A DNA stretch of 64,000 nt from Oscillospiraceae bacterium. Lineage in GTDB: Bacteria; Bacillota; Clostridia; Oscillospirales; CAG-272. Shown piece after piece: positions 1-8,151 of this stretch (within the stretch, counting starts at the first letter, position 1; every line of letters starts with the position of its first letter). The notes under the pieces were generated by a model. The model worked only from the letters and a program-made list of their open reading frames with translations. It was not told the DNA's origin and ran no database searches. The translations under genes and the position numbers were made by a program. The stretch spans positions 1 through 64,000 of the forward strand of contig SVTK01000003.1 of NCBI GenBank assembly GCA_015063805.1. The letters are read 5' to 3'.

Positions 1-228
1 GAGCCTTGGTGGTGTAGGAGCCTTGGTGGTCTCGGGAGCCTTGGTGGTCTCGGGAGCCTTGGTGGTCTCGGGAGCTGCCGTGGTCTCGGGAGCTGCCGTG
101 GTCTCGGGAGCCGCTGTGGTACCGGGTGCTTCCGTGGTAACCGCGGGAGGCGTCTGGTCAGCGTTGCACGCGATCAGGGGCAGAACCATGAGCATGGCGA
201 GAATAAATGCAAACATACGCTTTTTCAT
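1..228 (-). CDS. Lipoprotein N-terminus with ETTKAP/ETTAAP stalk (partial, runs off left edge)
   Basis: 76 codons are visible. The protein begins MKKRMFAFILAMLMVLPLIA followed by Cys, a clear lipobox (L-I-A-C), so it is a membrane-anchored lipoprotein. After the Cys comes a Thr/Pro-rich stalk of 18-nt units (ETTAAP, ETTKAP). The two other lipoproteins of this locus (15124-16611, 22226-23734) have the same plan, a lipobox then a Thr-rich stalk then a solute-binding body, so this is probably a third solute-binding-type lipoprotein; the body lies outside the window. The ATG is preceded by AGAAAGGAA. The repeat register slips by one base between the first two copies (17 nt instead of 18), so the last visible residues read TPPRL instead of another repeat. 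Confidence 0.75.
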   Translation of the reverse strand, partial: MKKRMFAFILAMLMVLPLIACNADQTPPAVTTEAPGTTAAPETTAAPETTAAPETTKAPETTKAPETTKAPTPPRL

Positions 229-311
229 GGTGGTTTCCTTTCTGGATGTTTTTCCTTTCGTTTCGGCGGAGGATCGTGGCACAGAGGGCGACCTCCCGGA
301 AAGGCATTTTT

Positions 312-389
312 ATTATAGCATATTTTACCGAATTTGGCACTGCACGGAATGAACAAACTTTGAATGCGGATTGTGTGGCATTTGCACAA
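312..389 (-). promoter_or_regulatory. Promoter with TTGTGCA upstream element
   Basis: On the minus strand a perfect TATAAT lies at 317-312. The matching -35 (GTGCCA, 340-335) is poor. TTGTGCA at 389-383 sits 66 nt upstream of the -10 box, within the arrangement TTGTGCAAATGCCACA. The same element at the same distance recurs at nine other promoters of this locus. Confidence 0.6.
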
Positions 390-431
390 CGGTCGAAAAC
401 GCACGCTGTCAGGGAAGGTCACAAATAAGAA

Positions 432-458
432 GGGGACTGCCGCATTGCGACAGCCCCC
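432..458 (-). terminator. Rho-independent terminator of the 477-2684 gene
   Basis: A GC-rich hairpin (GGGGCTGTCGC / GCGGCAGTCCC with two mismatches) is followed on the minus strand by a T-rich tail, just after the stop codon of the secreted protein gene. Confidence 0.8.
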
Positions 459-476
459 TATAGTACAATGTTTGAA

Positions 477-2684
477 TTATTCGCCGATGAATACTTCGAT
501 ATAGTCAACCTGACCGTTCAGGCAAACGTCAGTAGAGCCGTGACGGCCGAACATATGGGTCAACTCAAAGTTGAATGCGGGAGGAGAGCCTGCGCCAACA
601 ACTTCCCACTCCTGGGTCTCTTCGTTGAAGAACTTCAGGGTGAGTCTGTTTTCGTCAGCGGAGTACTCGGCCTTCCAGGTGTTCATCTCGGTGTTGAGGG
701 TCGCATAGTCGCCGTACTTGATCGTAAGAACCTTGTTGTTGGCGTCAACCATGCGGAAGGGGAGGCCCCAGCCGGAAACTCCGTAAGCGAGGTAAACGAA
801 GTTCTGCTCAGAAGCGGCGGTGCCGAACAGAGCGGAGTTGGCCGACAGCTGAGCGCGCCACTCGATGGACCAGTCGGTCCAGGGGGAGAGGCTGATGGTC
901 TCGGCCATCTCGAAGTCGGTGGTACGGTCGGAGAGAACGATGCAGCCATCCTCGAAGGTGTAGTTCTTGGTGGACTTAGCGGAATCGGTGAGGTTGTTGA
1001 GACCGTTTGCCTCGTTGAGATCGTCGAAATCCCAACGGTAGGTGGTACCCTTAACCTCGGGCTCCTCGGGTGTGGAGGAAGCGATGCCCTCGATGTCGAC
1101 GGCCTCGCCGTTTACGGTAACGGTAACCTTAGCATTCTCGGCATCGGTGCCTTCGATGGTCACAACCAGCTTGTCGGAGCCAGCCAGGTTGAGTGCCTTC
1201 AGGGTAGCTGCGGGAATGTCTACCTTAATACCGTTCTTCTCGAAGGTGATGGAATCAGCAGAACGGAGGAGGTGCTTGACGCGGAGACCGAACATGGTGG
1301 TGGTGGTCTCGGTCTCGTACTGTCTGTGTCTCATCAGCAGAGGGAAGAGCATGAGGGAGTTGATACCGGTTTCTTTGCTTTCCTCACCGTCGAGGGCGAC
1401 CGATGCGCCGGTCCAAGCCTCAATCTCGGTAATGCGGCAGAAACGCAGATCGTTTTCGTCCTGAGTGCGCTCTTCACAGCCGGTGTCGGAGATGGCAACT
1501 CTGACGTACAGGGCCTTCTCGGGCTCCTCCAGCAGGGTCTCAACATAGGCGGTCTTGTTGCCGTCAGCATCGGTGTGAACCAAATACTTCTTGTCAGCGC
1601 TGATGTTATCTTCGGAGTAAACGATCTTCCAGGAGCCGGGCTTACCGGTGCGGCTGATGGCGATGTCCATGCCGTCGAGCATACGGTCGCAAGCCTCGGT
1701 GCCGTTCACCTGGTCGAGGTAGACGCGGAGAGCTTCGATTTCTTCAAATGCTCTCAGCTTGTAGGTAACATAACCGACATAATCAGTACCAGCCTGACCG
1801 TCGATGTTGTAGATGCCGTCCTTGGTATAGGTTTGGGTTGCGAGAGTAAGGTAGGTCGAAAGATCTGCAGGATCGCAGGTCTTGACGTTGTCGGTGGCAT
1901 TCTGGAATCCGTTTGCGGTGTCAAATGCGTAGTTGTCCATCGATGCACCGGACATCAGGTTGGTATAACCATTGGGGTTGAACGCCTTGTAGCCCATTAC
2001 TTCTATCTCGGTGATACGCATGGTGGCCTTGCCTACCTTATTTGTGACTGCTGCGCTGTCTTCCATATGGGGGCATCGGGCTACTCTAAGCGCGATCGCG
2101 AAATGGCTGACTTCGGTAGCGGGGAAGGTTGCCTCGATGTAGGCAGTTTTCTTTCCGCCTTCCTCGTATACTTTAAACTTCTCCTCGCAACGGATGTTGT
2201 CCTCGGAGTAAACGACTTGCCAGGAACCTGCGGCGCCAGTGGGGCTTACTGCGATGTCAAAAGCATCGGGCATCCATTTACAGGAGGAGCCGTCTTCGTG
2301 GATGTCGTTAAGGTAAACGCGGATGGTGTTAACGATAGCCTTGCCTTGAGGCAGAGGCCAACCGATAATGGCGGTGTACTTAATCTCGTCCAGGTTGGGG
2401 CTTGATGCTTTCAAACCGTTGATGTCATAGGTGGCGGTAGGGTAGCCCTGGGGCTGAGCACAAATCACCTGGTTGCCATCACAGTAGGAGTGGGATTTTA
2501 CTCCGTCGAACATATTCTTGGCTTTTGCTTTCTGGCCGGCGCTGTTGTTCACGGTGCCCCATCTCCAGGTAGAGGTGATGCCCGCAACAAGATTGGTCTC
2601 CTCATCGGAGAGGGCAAAAGAAGGGATCAGCAGCATCGACATGAGCATACTGATCAGTAGGATAATGGATAGTGCCTTTTTCAT
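477..2684 (-). CDS. Secreted protein: two discoidin-like domains plus one LamG-like domain
   Basis: 735 aa, probably a carbohydrate-binding surface or extracellular protein. The start is ATG 2684, preceded by AGAAAGGAA and followed by a signal peptide (MKKALSIILLISMLMSMLLI, cleavage near residue 26). Two repeats of a discoidin-like domain follow (roughly 35-235 and 245-455), each with the block GSWxxVYSEDNI and a final RITEIE strand. Next comes a linking module (about 465-575; RHRQYETE, LRVKHLLRSADSITFEKNG) and a concanavalin/LamG-like domain (about 580-735; YRWDFDDL, DWSIEWRA, ALFGTAAS, DYIEVF). The linking module and LamG domain are shared with the neighbour at 2949-4697. There is no stalk or C-terminal anchor, so it is likely released or held non-covalently. 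The glycan specificity cannot be read from the sequence. Confidence 0.8.
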   Translation of the reverse strand: MKKALSIILLISMLMSMLLIPSFALSDEETNLVAGITSTWRWGTVNNSAGQKAKAKNMFDGVKSHSYCDGNQVICAQPQGYPTATYDINGLKASSPNLDEIKYTAIIGWPLPQGKAIVNTIRVYLNDIHEDGSSCKWMPDAFDIAVSPTGAAGSWQVVYSEDNIRCEEKFKVYEEGGKKTAYIEATFPATEVSHFAIALRVARCPHMEDSAAVTNKVGKATMRITEIEVMGYKAFNPNGYTNLMSGASMDNYAFDTANGFQNATDNVKTCDPADLSTYLTLATQTYTKDGIYNIDGQAGTDYVGYVTYKLRAFEEIEALRVYLDQVNGTEACDRMLDGMDIAISRTGKPGSWKIVYSEDNISADKKYLVHTDADGNKTAYVETLLEEPEKALYVRVAISDTGCEERTQDENDLRFCRITEIEAWTGASVALDGEESKETGINSLMLFPLLMRHRQYETETTTTMFGLRVKHLLRSADSITFEKNGIKVDIPAATLKALNLAGSDKLVVTIEGTDAENAKVTVTVNGEAVDIEGIASSTPEEPEVKGTTYRWDFDDLNEANGLNNLTDSAKSTKNYTFEDGCIVLSDRTTDFEMAETISLSPWTDWSIEWRAQLSANSALFGTAASEQNFVYLAYGVSGWGLPFRMVDANNKVLTIKYGDYATLNTEMNTWKAEYSADENRLTLKFFNEETQEWEVVGAGSPPAFNFELTHMFGRHGSTDVCLNGQVDYIEVFIGE

Positions 2685-2763
2685 GGGAAATTCCTTTCTG
2701 AAATGAAATTTATTTCCCCCCCAATCGCATTGCACGTACAGCGACGCACAATGCTCCACGTAT

Positions 2764-2840
2764 ATTATAGCATATGTGAACAGCTTGTGCAATGTGCAGA
2801 ACTGCCAAAGAAAAAGTTTTTTTGTGGGCAATCTGCACAA
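2764..2840 (-). promoter_or_regulatory. Promoter with TTGTGCA upstream element
   Basis: TTGCAC (2792-2787), 17 nt, TATAAT (2769-2764) on the minus strand. TTGTGCA at 2840-2834 is 65 nt upstream of the -10, continuing as TTGTGCAGATTGCCCACA. Confidence 0.7.
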
Positions 2841-2913
2841 TTTTTTCTGCGGTTTTGGGGAGGAAAAATTCATTCCAGGGGCGCTTTGATGGGAAGCTCT
2901 GGGGACAACAAAA

Positions 2914-2937
2914 GGGCTGCCGCAGCAGCGGCAGCCC
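2914..2937 (-). terminator. Rho-independent terminator of the 2949-4697 gene
   Basis: A perfect 10-bp stem GGGCTGCCGC / GCGGCAGCCC with a 4-nt loop is followed on the minus strand by TTTTGTTGT. Confidence 0.85.
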
Positions 2938-2948
2938 TCGGGGAGTCA

Positions 2949-4697
2949 TTAGTTTTCAACAGTTCTCTTGGCAACAACCTCAATGTAGTCGACTGCACCA
3001 CTCAGGCAGACATCGGTACCTGCTTTGTAACGGCCGAAGAGGTTGGTGAGCTTCAGCTGGAAGGGATCAGAGATGGAAACCGAACCAACGGATTCCCAAT
3101 TCTTGGTGGTCTCATCGTAGAAACTCAGATTCATAGTCTTGTCCTTGGCAACATACTCCAGCTTCCAAGCGTTCATCTCAGTCATCTTCTCCATGTAATC
3201 GCTGAGGGGGATCATGTAGGAGACGCCGTCACCGGTGGTCATGCGAACAGGGTTCTTCCAGGAACCTACCGTATAAGCGAGGTAGACGAAGTTGTTGGCG
3301 GAAGCGGTGGTGCCGAACAGGGCGGAAGCATTCTCGAGATCAGCCTTCCACTCAATGGACCAGTCATAGGTATCAGCCAGCTCGAAGCCTTCGCTGATGA
3401 CGAAGTCGGTGGTGCGGTCGGTGATGGTGATAACGCCGTCCTGGAGGGTATAGCCCTTGGTGGACTTCTCGGAATCGGTCAGGTTGCCCTTGCCGTCCTT
3501 GCCGTTGAGATCGTTGAAATCCCAGCGGTAGTTAACGTCCTCGAGCTTGGTTTCTGCTTTTTCTTCTCTGATGGTAGATACCTGAACATAGTCAACCGAA
3601 CCCTTCAGGCAGACATCGGTGCCCGACTTGTAGCGGCCGAAGAGATTGGTGATTTCGAACGCGAAGTCGCCGGTCATGGCAACCGTGCCGACGATTTCCC
3701 ATACCTTGTCGGTTTCGTTATAGAACTTCAGCGTCAAAGCGGTATCCTTGGAAGAGAACTCTGCTCTCCAGGTGTTCATCTCGGTCATCTCGCTCACATA
3801 TGCACCGAGGGGAATCATATATGCCTTACCTGCGCCGGTTACCACACGGAAGGGGTTCTTCCAGCTGGCCGTTTCGTAAGCGAGGTAGATGAAGTTGTTG
3901 GCGGAAGCGGCGGTGCCAAACAGGGCAGAGCCTTTCTCAAGGTCAGCCTTCCACTCGATGGACCAGTCGTAAGCGTTGGTGAGCTTAAAGCTCTCGCCCA
4001 GAGTGAAGTCGGTGGTACGGTCGGTAACGGTGATAATCCCATCCTGGAGGGTGTAACCCTTGGTGGATCTTTCAGAATCGGTCAGACTCGCCTTGCCGTT
4101 CTTTTCGGTGAGATCGTTGAAATCCCAACGGTAGACGATTCTGCCTTCTGCGGGCTCTTCGGGAAGGGGATCTGCGGACTTGATCTTGACGGTATAGGTG
4201 CCGGGGGCGTTTACGGTGAAGGAAACAGCTTCAGCAGCTGCATCGTAGGCTGCATCGACGGCATTGCCATTTTCGTCAGTTGCCGTCAGGCTGTTGGAGG
4301 TTGCTGTTGCCCAAGGCATGGTGATAACGGTGCCTGCAAGTGCGGAAACCGCCTCGCCGTTTACCGTGACAGCCAGCTTAACCGATACGTCATCGGGACG
4401 GGTAATGGCAACAACCAGCTTCTGGGAGTCGACCATCTTCAGCGCATTCAGTGCAGCTGCGGGAACGATAGCCTTAGCGCCGTTCTTTTCAAAGGTGATG
4501 CTGTCGCTCTTGCGGAGCAGTTCCTTGACGCGCAGATTGAACATGGTGGTGTCGTTTTCCGTTTCGTACTGTCTGTATCTCATGAGCAGGGGAGGAGCGC
4601 CAGCCGAAATCTTGGTAGAGGCTTGGGCGGAAACAGGAAGCAGGACCGTGGAGAGCATAAGTGTGAATAAGAGGACAAGCGAAATGATTTTTCTCAT
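2949..4697 (-). CDS. Secreted protein with two tandem LamG-like domains
   Basis: 582 aa. The start is ATG 4697 (MRKIISLVLLFTLMLSTVLL, a signal peptide ending near VSAQA), after GAAAGGGAAAAAAGAAC. Residues about 31-150 repeat the linking module of the 477-2684 protein (RYRQYETE, LRVKELLRKSDSITFEKNG, LVVTI-like strands, VNGEAV). Two LamG-like domains follow (about 200-375 and 385-582), each opening YRWDFNDL, with STKGYTLQDG, TDWSIEW-like and ALFGTxAS blocks, and closing with a DYxxV strand. The two domains are close copies, pointing to internal duplication. No stalk, sorting motif or C-terminal membrane segment is visible. The role is inferred as extracellular glycan or polymer binding. Confidence 0.78.
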   Translation of the reverse strand: MRKIISLVLLFTLMLSTVLLPVSAQASTKISAGAPPLLMRYRQYETENDTTMFNLRVKELLRKSDSITFEKNGAKAIVPAAALNALKMVDSQKLVVAITRPDDVSVKLAVTVNGEAVSALAGTVITMPWATATSNSLTATDENGNAVDAAYDAAAEAVSFTVNAPGTYTVKIKSADPLPEEPAEGRIVYRWDFNDLTEKNGKASLTDSERSTKGYTLQDGIITVTDRTTDFTLGESFKLTNAYDWSIEWKADLEKGSALFGTAASANNFIYLAYETASWKNPFRVVTGAGKAYMIPLGAYVSEMTEMNTWRAEFSSKDTALTLKFYNETDKVWEIVGTVAMTGDFAFEITNLFGRYKSGTDVCLKGSVDYVQVSTIREEKAETKLEDVNYRWDFNDLNGKDGKGNLTDSEKSTKGYTLQDGVITITDRTTDFVISEGFELADTYDWSIEWKADLENASALFGTTASANNFVYLAYTVGSWKNPVRMTTGDGVSYMIPLSDYMEKMTEMNAWKLEYVAKDKTMNLSFYDETTKNWESVGSVSISDPFQLKLTNLFGRYKAGTDVCLSGAVDYIEVVAKRTVEN

Positions 4698-4775
4698 GTT
4701 CTTTTTTCCCTTTCTAAAAATGAATTTTGACATACTAGTGCGAGGTGTAGAGACAACTGATTACTCCACAAATCT

Positions 4776-4804
4776 ATTCTATCATACCACATTATTGAAT
4801 TCAA
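4776..4804 (-). promoter_or_regulatory. Promoter of the 2949-4697 gene
   Basis: TTGAAT (4804-4799), 17 nt, TAGAAT (4781-4776) on the minus strand, in an A+T-rich stretch. The TTGTGCA element of the other promoters is not recognisable here. Confidence 0.5.
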
Positions 4805-4905
4805 TGTATACAATTTACAAAATTTGAACCGATTTTTTATTGATAAAAACGAAATCTTTTTTCGATGTTTTATGGCACTCTCGATTGAGGCACTTTTCAA
4901 AACAA

Positions 4906-4933
4906 AAAGTCCTGTGCGGATGCACAGGACTTT
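4906..4933 (-). terminator. Terminator of the yjbQ-tpi-yjbQ operon
   Basis: A 12-bp perfect stem AAAGTCCTGTGC / GCACAGGACTTT with a 4-nt loop, followed by TTGTTTTG on the minus strand, directly after the last gene of the operon. Confidence 0.9.
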
Positions 4934-4947
4934 GAATGTGAAATGCT

Positions 4948-5442
4948 TTACTCGCCGATGATCATCACCTGAACGGTTCTGGTGCGGCCTCTGGTCTGGT
5001 CCCAGTCGATGAAATGGATGCGGCCGAACTCGCCCAAATCCATCTCGCCGTCCACGGTGACGATGGTCACGTTGCGGCCGATGATGGAGGAACGCAGGTG
5101 AGCGTCGGTGTTGTGGCAGCCGAAGTTATCCTCGCCATGCTCCTCGGCGAAGACGAGAGCCTTCTGACCGGGGTGCAGGTACTGACCCTCGTAACGGCAG
5201 GTGGGGATCCACTCCTCGAATACGTTGACCAGGTCCTGCTGCAGGGTCTCGAGCCCGGTCATGGACATATCAAATGCACACTCCTGGGTGATGACAGAGC
5301 AGGTGGTGTGGTGGGAGTAAACCACAACGATACCGTCCTTGAGGCCGGACTTCTTACAGATCTCCTTGACCTGATCGGTGATGTCGTGGAAGGAAACGGC
5401 GCGGTGATTGGACTGCAGCTTAAAGCTTTCCTTGAATACCAT
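4948..5442 (-). CDS. YjbQ/UPF0047 family protein (first paralog)
   Basis: 164 aa, about the family length. It carries the family block SHHTTCSVITQECA (residues about 45-58), the DAHLRSS.IGR segment and the closing LGEFGRIHFIDWD strand with an Arg-rich tail. YjbQ proteins are small trimeric proteins; some show weak thiamine-phosphate synthase activity and the true role is unclear. ATG 5442 follows AAGGAGAAAAAGAC. It is the last gene of a three-gene operon, 12 nt after the TIM-barrel gene. The two operon yjbQ copies share the HHTTCSV core but differ in length (164 and 209 aa), which suggests a heteromeric complex or divergent substrates; this is inference. Confidence 0.85.
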   Translation of the reverse strand: MVFKESFKLQSNHRAVSFHDITDQVKEICKKSGLKDGIVVVYSHHTTCSVITQECAFDMSMTGLETLQQDLVNVFEEWIPTCRYEGQYLHPGQKALVFAEEHGEDNFGCHNTDAHLRSSIIGRNVTIVTVDGEMDLGEFGRIHFIDWDQTRGRTRTVQVMIIGE

Positions 5443-5454
5443 GTCTTTTTCTCC

Positions 5455-6162
5455 TTATGCGTTCTGTTTCTTCAGATCGTCTGCGGCGCGGCGGGTAGCG
5501 GCGATCATCTCGTCGATCATGGCAAGAGGATCTGCAGCGTTCATGATACCCGAAGCAGCACCGGCAGCCTCGGAACCGGCCATGATGAAGTCATAGACTT
5601 CCTGACCGCAGGTAATGCCTGCAGCCTGCTCAACCATGATCTCGGGATCCACTTCCTTGATGGCGCGGATGGAGTCCATAACGTAAGCCATGGGGCTGGC
5701 ACCCTTGCCGCCGCCGATGATCTCGGAGGGCTCGGGATTGATGATATCGGGGTGAAGCTGAGCGATAGCCTTTGCCTCGTCGAGGGTGTCGGCGCAGGCG
5801 AAGACCAGCATATCCAGCTCTCTTGCGCGGTCGATGGTCTTCTTCATCTGGGGAAGGCTCATGGGCTTCTCGCAGTGGTTGATCATGACACCCACAGCAC
5901 CGGCATCCTTTACGCCCTCGGGCAGGATGTCAGCACAGCCGCGTCCGGGACGCAGGGTGTCCATGTAGGTGCAGAAAACCTTCAGATTCTTGGTGTTCTC
6001 GGCAACGCGGCGAACCTCAAGGGCAGGAACGATGAAAAGAACGTCAATGTCGTACTTCTCAGCGGCCTTGTCAGCGGCGATGGCGTACTCCAGCAGCTTG
6101 TCGCCCCAAACGTAGTTCTTGGTGCCGATCTCAAAATAAGGGGTGCGAATAACCGGTTTCAT
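5455..6162 (-). CDS. Archaeal-type triose-phosphate isomerase-like TIM barrel enzyme
   Basis: 235 aa, the short archaeal TPI length. Family blocks: ILPEGVKDAGAVGVMINHCE (catalytic His in NHCE), INPEPSEIIGGGKG (catalytic Glu in place of the usual EPPELIGTG) and a C-terminal phosphate-loop-like AAGITCGQEVYDF segment. The N-terminal catalytic Lys aligns with Lys in IGTKNY, but the Asn of the usual NxK motif is Gly. This divergence and the yjbQ flanks make a substrate other than glyceraldehyde 3-phosphate likely, for example another sugar-phosphate isomerisation; that is inference. ATG 6162 follows AAAGGACATACATCA. The gene lies 24 nt after the upstream yjbQ and 12 nt before the downstream one. 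Confidence 0.72.
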   Translation of the reverse strand: MKPVIRTPYFEIGTKNYVWGDKLLEYAIAADKAAEKYDIDVLFIVPALEVRRVAENTKNLKVFCTYMDTLRPGRGCADILPEGVKDAGAVGVMINHCEKPMSLPQMKKTIDRARELDMLVFACADTLDEAKAIAQLHPDIINPEPSEIIGGGKGASPMAYVMDSIRAIKEVDPEIMVEQAAGITCGQEVYDFIMAGSEAAGAASGIMNAADPLAMIDEMIAATRRAADDLKKQNA

Positions 6163-6186
6163 TGATGTATGTCCTTTCCCTGTGAA

Positions 6187-6816
6187 TTACTCGCCCTGCT
6201 TCTTGAGCTGGTAGTCGAATTCCTTCATGTATTCCTTTTCCTCGGGGGTGAACTTGCGCAGGGTGTTTACGGTCTCGCCGTTGTTCCACTTGCGGCTGCC
6301 CACATCCTCGGTGGTGCCCATGACGGTAACGTTGCACTGTCTGTGGCGTGCACGGACGTGGTCCCAGTCGATGAAGTAGATGTGTGCGAACTCGCCGCCG
6401 TCCAGCTTGCCGTCCTTAACGGTGAGGGTCTCGCTGCGGCCGAAGAAGACCGAACGCAGGTGGCCGTCGGTGTTCATGCTGGTGTAGTTGCCGGGCTCGT
6501 CAACGTAGCGGCCGAACTGAGCGTGGATGGGGCCGGGGTGACGGTACTGATGCTCCTCAGCAAAGTCGGGAGCGATCTTGCGCATGATGTCCAGCAGGTC
6601 GTGCTGCAGAAACTCCAGGTCGAAGCTGTCCTGGTCGTGGGAGCACTCCTGAACCATAACGGAGCAGGTGGTGTGGTGAGAAACGACAGCGCAGGTACCG
6701 TTGACAATGCCGGACTCCTTGACGATGTCCATGACTTCACGGGAGATGTCGTGGAAGGTGGGGATCCAGCCGCGGGACTGCAGTTCGATTTCTTTCTGTA
6801 CTACTTTGAATTCCAT
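6187..6816 (-). CDS. YjbQ/UPF0047 family protein (second paralog, extended C-terminus)
   Basis: 209 aa, about 45 residues longer than usual YjbQ. It has the SHHTTCSVMVQECS block, a TDGHLRSVFFGRS segment and GGEFAHIYFIDWDHVRARHR. A charged C-terminal extension (about residues 170-209; SRKWNNGETVNTLRKFTPEE) is absent from the paralog. ATG 6816 has a strong AAAGGAGAAATTAAACT site. It is the first gene of the operon. Function as for the family is unsettled; a substrate-modifying role with the TPI-like partner is inferred only from co-transcription. Confidence 0.83.
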   Translation of the reverse strand: MEFKVVQKEIELQSRGWIPTFHDISREVMDIVKESGIVNGTCAVVSHHTTCSVMVQECSHDQDSFDLEFLQHDLLDIMRKIAPDFAEEHQYRHPGPIHAQFGRYVDEPGNYTSMNTDGHLRSVFFGRSETLTVKDGKLDGGEFAHIYFIDWDHVRARHRQCNVTVMGTTEDVGSRKWNNGETVNTLRKFTPEEKEYMKEFDYQLKKQGE

Positions 6817-6858
6817 AGTTTAATTTCTCCTTTGAATGGATAAAATTTCAGCGATACT

Positions 6859-6887
6859 ATTGTATCACGTTTTGGGAAAAAAAGCAA
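6859..6887 (-). promoter_or_regulatory. Promoter of the yjbQ-tpi-yjbQ operon
   Basis: TTGCTT (6887-6882), 17 nt, TACAAT (6864-6859) on the minus strand. Only a weak match to the locus element (TGCGAAT in plus orientation at 6928) occurs at the corresponding distance. Confidence 0.6.
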
Positions 6888-7009
6888 GGCATATTTGTGG
6901 GCATATCTCCGAAAAAAAGGCGTTTTTTGCGAATTTTTTTGCAAGAACGGGAGATGTGAAGGGCGGGCGGCAGCTGTTTGCCCGAGAATCTGCGTTGGGG
7001 ATGCAAAAA

Positions 7010-7035
7010 GAGCGCCGCGCTTTTGCGCGGCACTC
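7010..7035 (-). terminator. Terminator of the 7049-7969 gene
   Basis: An 11-bp stem GAGTGCCGCGC / GCGCGGCGCTC with loop AAAA and a CTTTTTGC tail on the minus strand. Confidence 0.85.
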
Positions 7036-7048
7036 TGTGCGGCGGGGA

Positions 7049-7969
7049 TTACTGTACCTTGAGCGTGATGATTTTTACCACGACTGCGGAAATGACAAAC
7101 ACGACCACGAGGCCGACGATCATCCCTCTGATGGAGAGGACACTTTCCGCCGCAGGGGGAGGGGCTTGGGTGGTCTCGGGAGCCTGGGTGGTTTCGGGTG
7201 CCTTGGCAGTCTCCGGTGCCTTGGTGGTTTCCGGGAGGGAAGCTTTATCCGCGTACAGCTCGATTTCGGTGATTCGGAAATAACGGGAGGCAGCACTGGG
7301 GTAGACGTAGGGTTCCGGGGCCTTTTCGCAGCGAGGCTGAGTAAGGGCGAAGCGGATGTACTGTGCCTTCATCGGCGCGAATTCAGCTTCGACGTAACAG
7401 GTCTGCAGGTCGGTTTCTTTTTCAAAGTAAACCTTGTATTTGTTTCCGCAGTATAGCTCTGTCACCGAGTAAACCGTGGTCCACGGATCGGATTCGGATG
7501 CTTTGAGCAGAACATCAAAGCCGTCGATCAGCAGATTGTTTGCCTTGCCGCCGGGGGCTTCATCCAGGAAAATGCGGAGCGCATCCACGGTGTAAGCTGC
7601 GCCAAGGGAAAAGTCAATGTAGGTCAGGTATTTGCCGTTGGGGTCCGCCTTTCCCTCGTTGTTGTAGCGAGTCCCATTCTCTACAATGTCTTTCCATGCA
7701 TCAGCACCCATGCAGATGTCGCAGAAATTTTGATATCCGTTTTCTGCATATCCACGGGAAACGATTCCATCGAACATGATTTCTACCGGATGGTCCCCTG
7801 TGCCAATGCTGAGGGCCGTGGGGCGGCAGAAGTCGTAGCAGTCGTAGATCCCGGCCTCCAGGCAGACATTTTTGCGGTCGGAAAGATCAAGATCGGCGGC
7901 GGATGCGGGAATCATGGCTATGGAGAGGACCACAACGGCCAGCATCAGGAGAGATATGCTTCTTTTCAT
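7049..7969 (-). CDS. Secreted discoidin-like protein with short stalk and C-terminal membrane segment
   Basis: 306 aa. ATG 7969 follows GGAAAGGAATTGCCCC and opens a signal peptide (MKRSISLLMLAVVVLSIAMI, cleavage after ASA). The discoidin-like domain (about 25-240) has IEIMFDGI-like, DALRIFLDE, DGFDVLL, ELYCGNKYKVYF and YFRITEIELY blocks. A stalk of about five ETTKAP/ETTQAP units leads to a hydrophobic helix (MIVGLVVVFVISAVVVKII) and a short LKVQ tail. It resembles the 21006-22046 protein most (LDLSDRKNVCLEAGI vs DVTGRKNVCLDAGI). It lacks the TPxTAD motif and is probably held by the membrane helix. Confidence 0.8.
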   Translation of the reverse strand: MKRSISLLMLAVVVLSIAMIPASAADLDLSDRKNVCLEAGIYDCYDFCRPTALSIGTGDHPVEIMFDGIVSRGYAENGYQNFCDICMGADAWKDIVENGTRYNNEGKADPNGKYLTYIDFSLGAAYTVDALRIFLDEAPGGKANNLLIDGFDVLLKASESDPWTTVYSVTELYCGNKYKVYFEKETDLQTCYVEAEFAPMKAQYIRFALTQPRCEKAPEPYVYPSAASRYFRITEIELYADKASLPETTKAPETAKAPETTQAPETTQAPPPAAESVLSIRGMIVGLVVVFVISAVVVKIITLKVQ

Positions 7970-8059
7970 GGGGCAATTCCTTTCCAAACAAAGCAAGTCG
8001 TTTAAGCGGTTTCCGTGCCCCAATGGCGAGGGAAAGAGTGGAAACCGAAGTGTGTGTTT

Positions 8060-8088
8060 ATTTTAGCACAATCGAGGTAGTTTGTCAA
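8060..8088 (-). promoter_or_regulatory. Promoter of the 7049-7969 gene
   Basis: Consensus TTGACA (8088-8083), 17 nt, TAAAAT (8065-8060) on the minus strand. The expected site of the shared upstream element is occupied by the terminator of the next gene, and the element is absent. Confidence 0.8.
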
Positions 8089-8109
8089 CCTGGCCGCTGC
8101 ATAGAAAAA

Positions 8110-8137
8110 GGGTGCCGCGCTGATTAGCGCGGCACCC
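8110..8137 (-). terminator. Terminator of the 8152-9207 gene
   Basis: A perfect 12-bp stem GGGTGCCGCGCT / AGCGCGGCACCC, then CTTTTTC on the minus strand. Confidence 0.9.
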
Positions 8138-8151
8138 GGGGAAAACAGAAC

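Noticed and set aside
468-4670. Long plus-strand open frames opposite the secreted genes (e.g. 468-2405, 2703-4670)
   Set aside because: They lack ribosome sites and signal peptides, have low-complexity composition and mirror the minus-strand genes, which carry clear domains, promoters and terminators.
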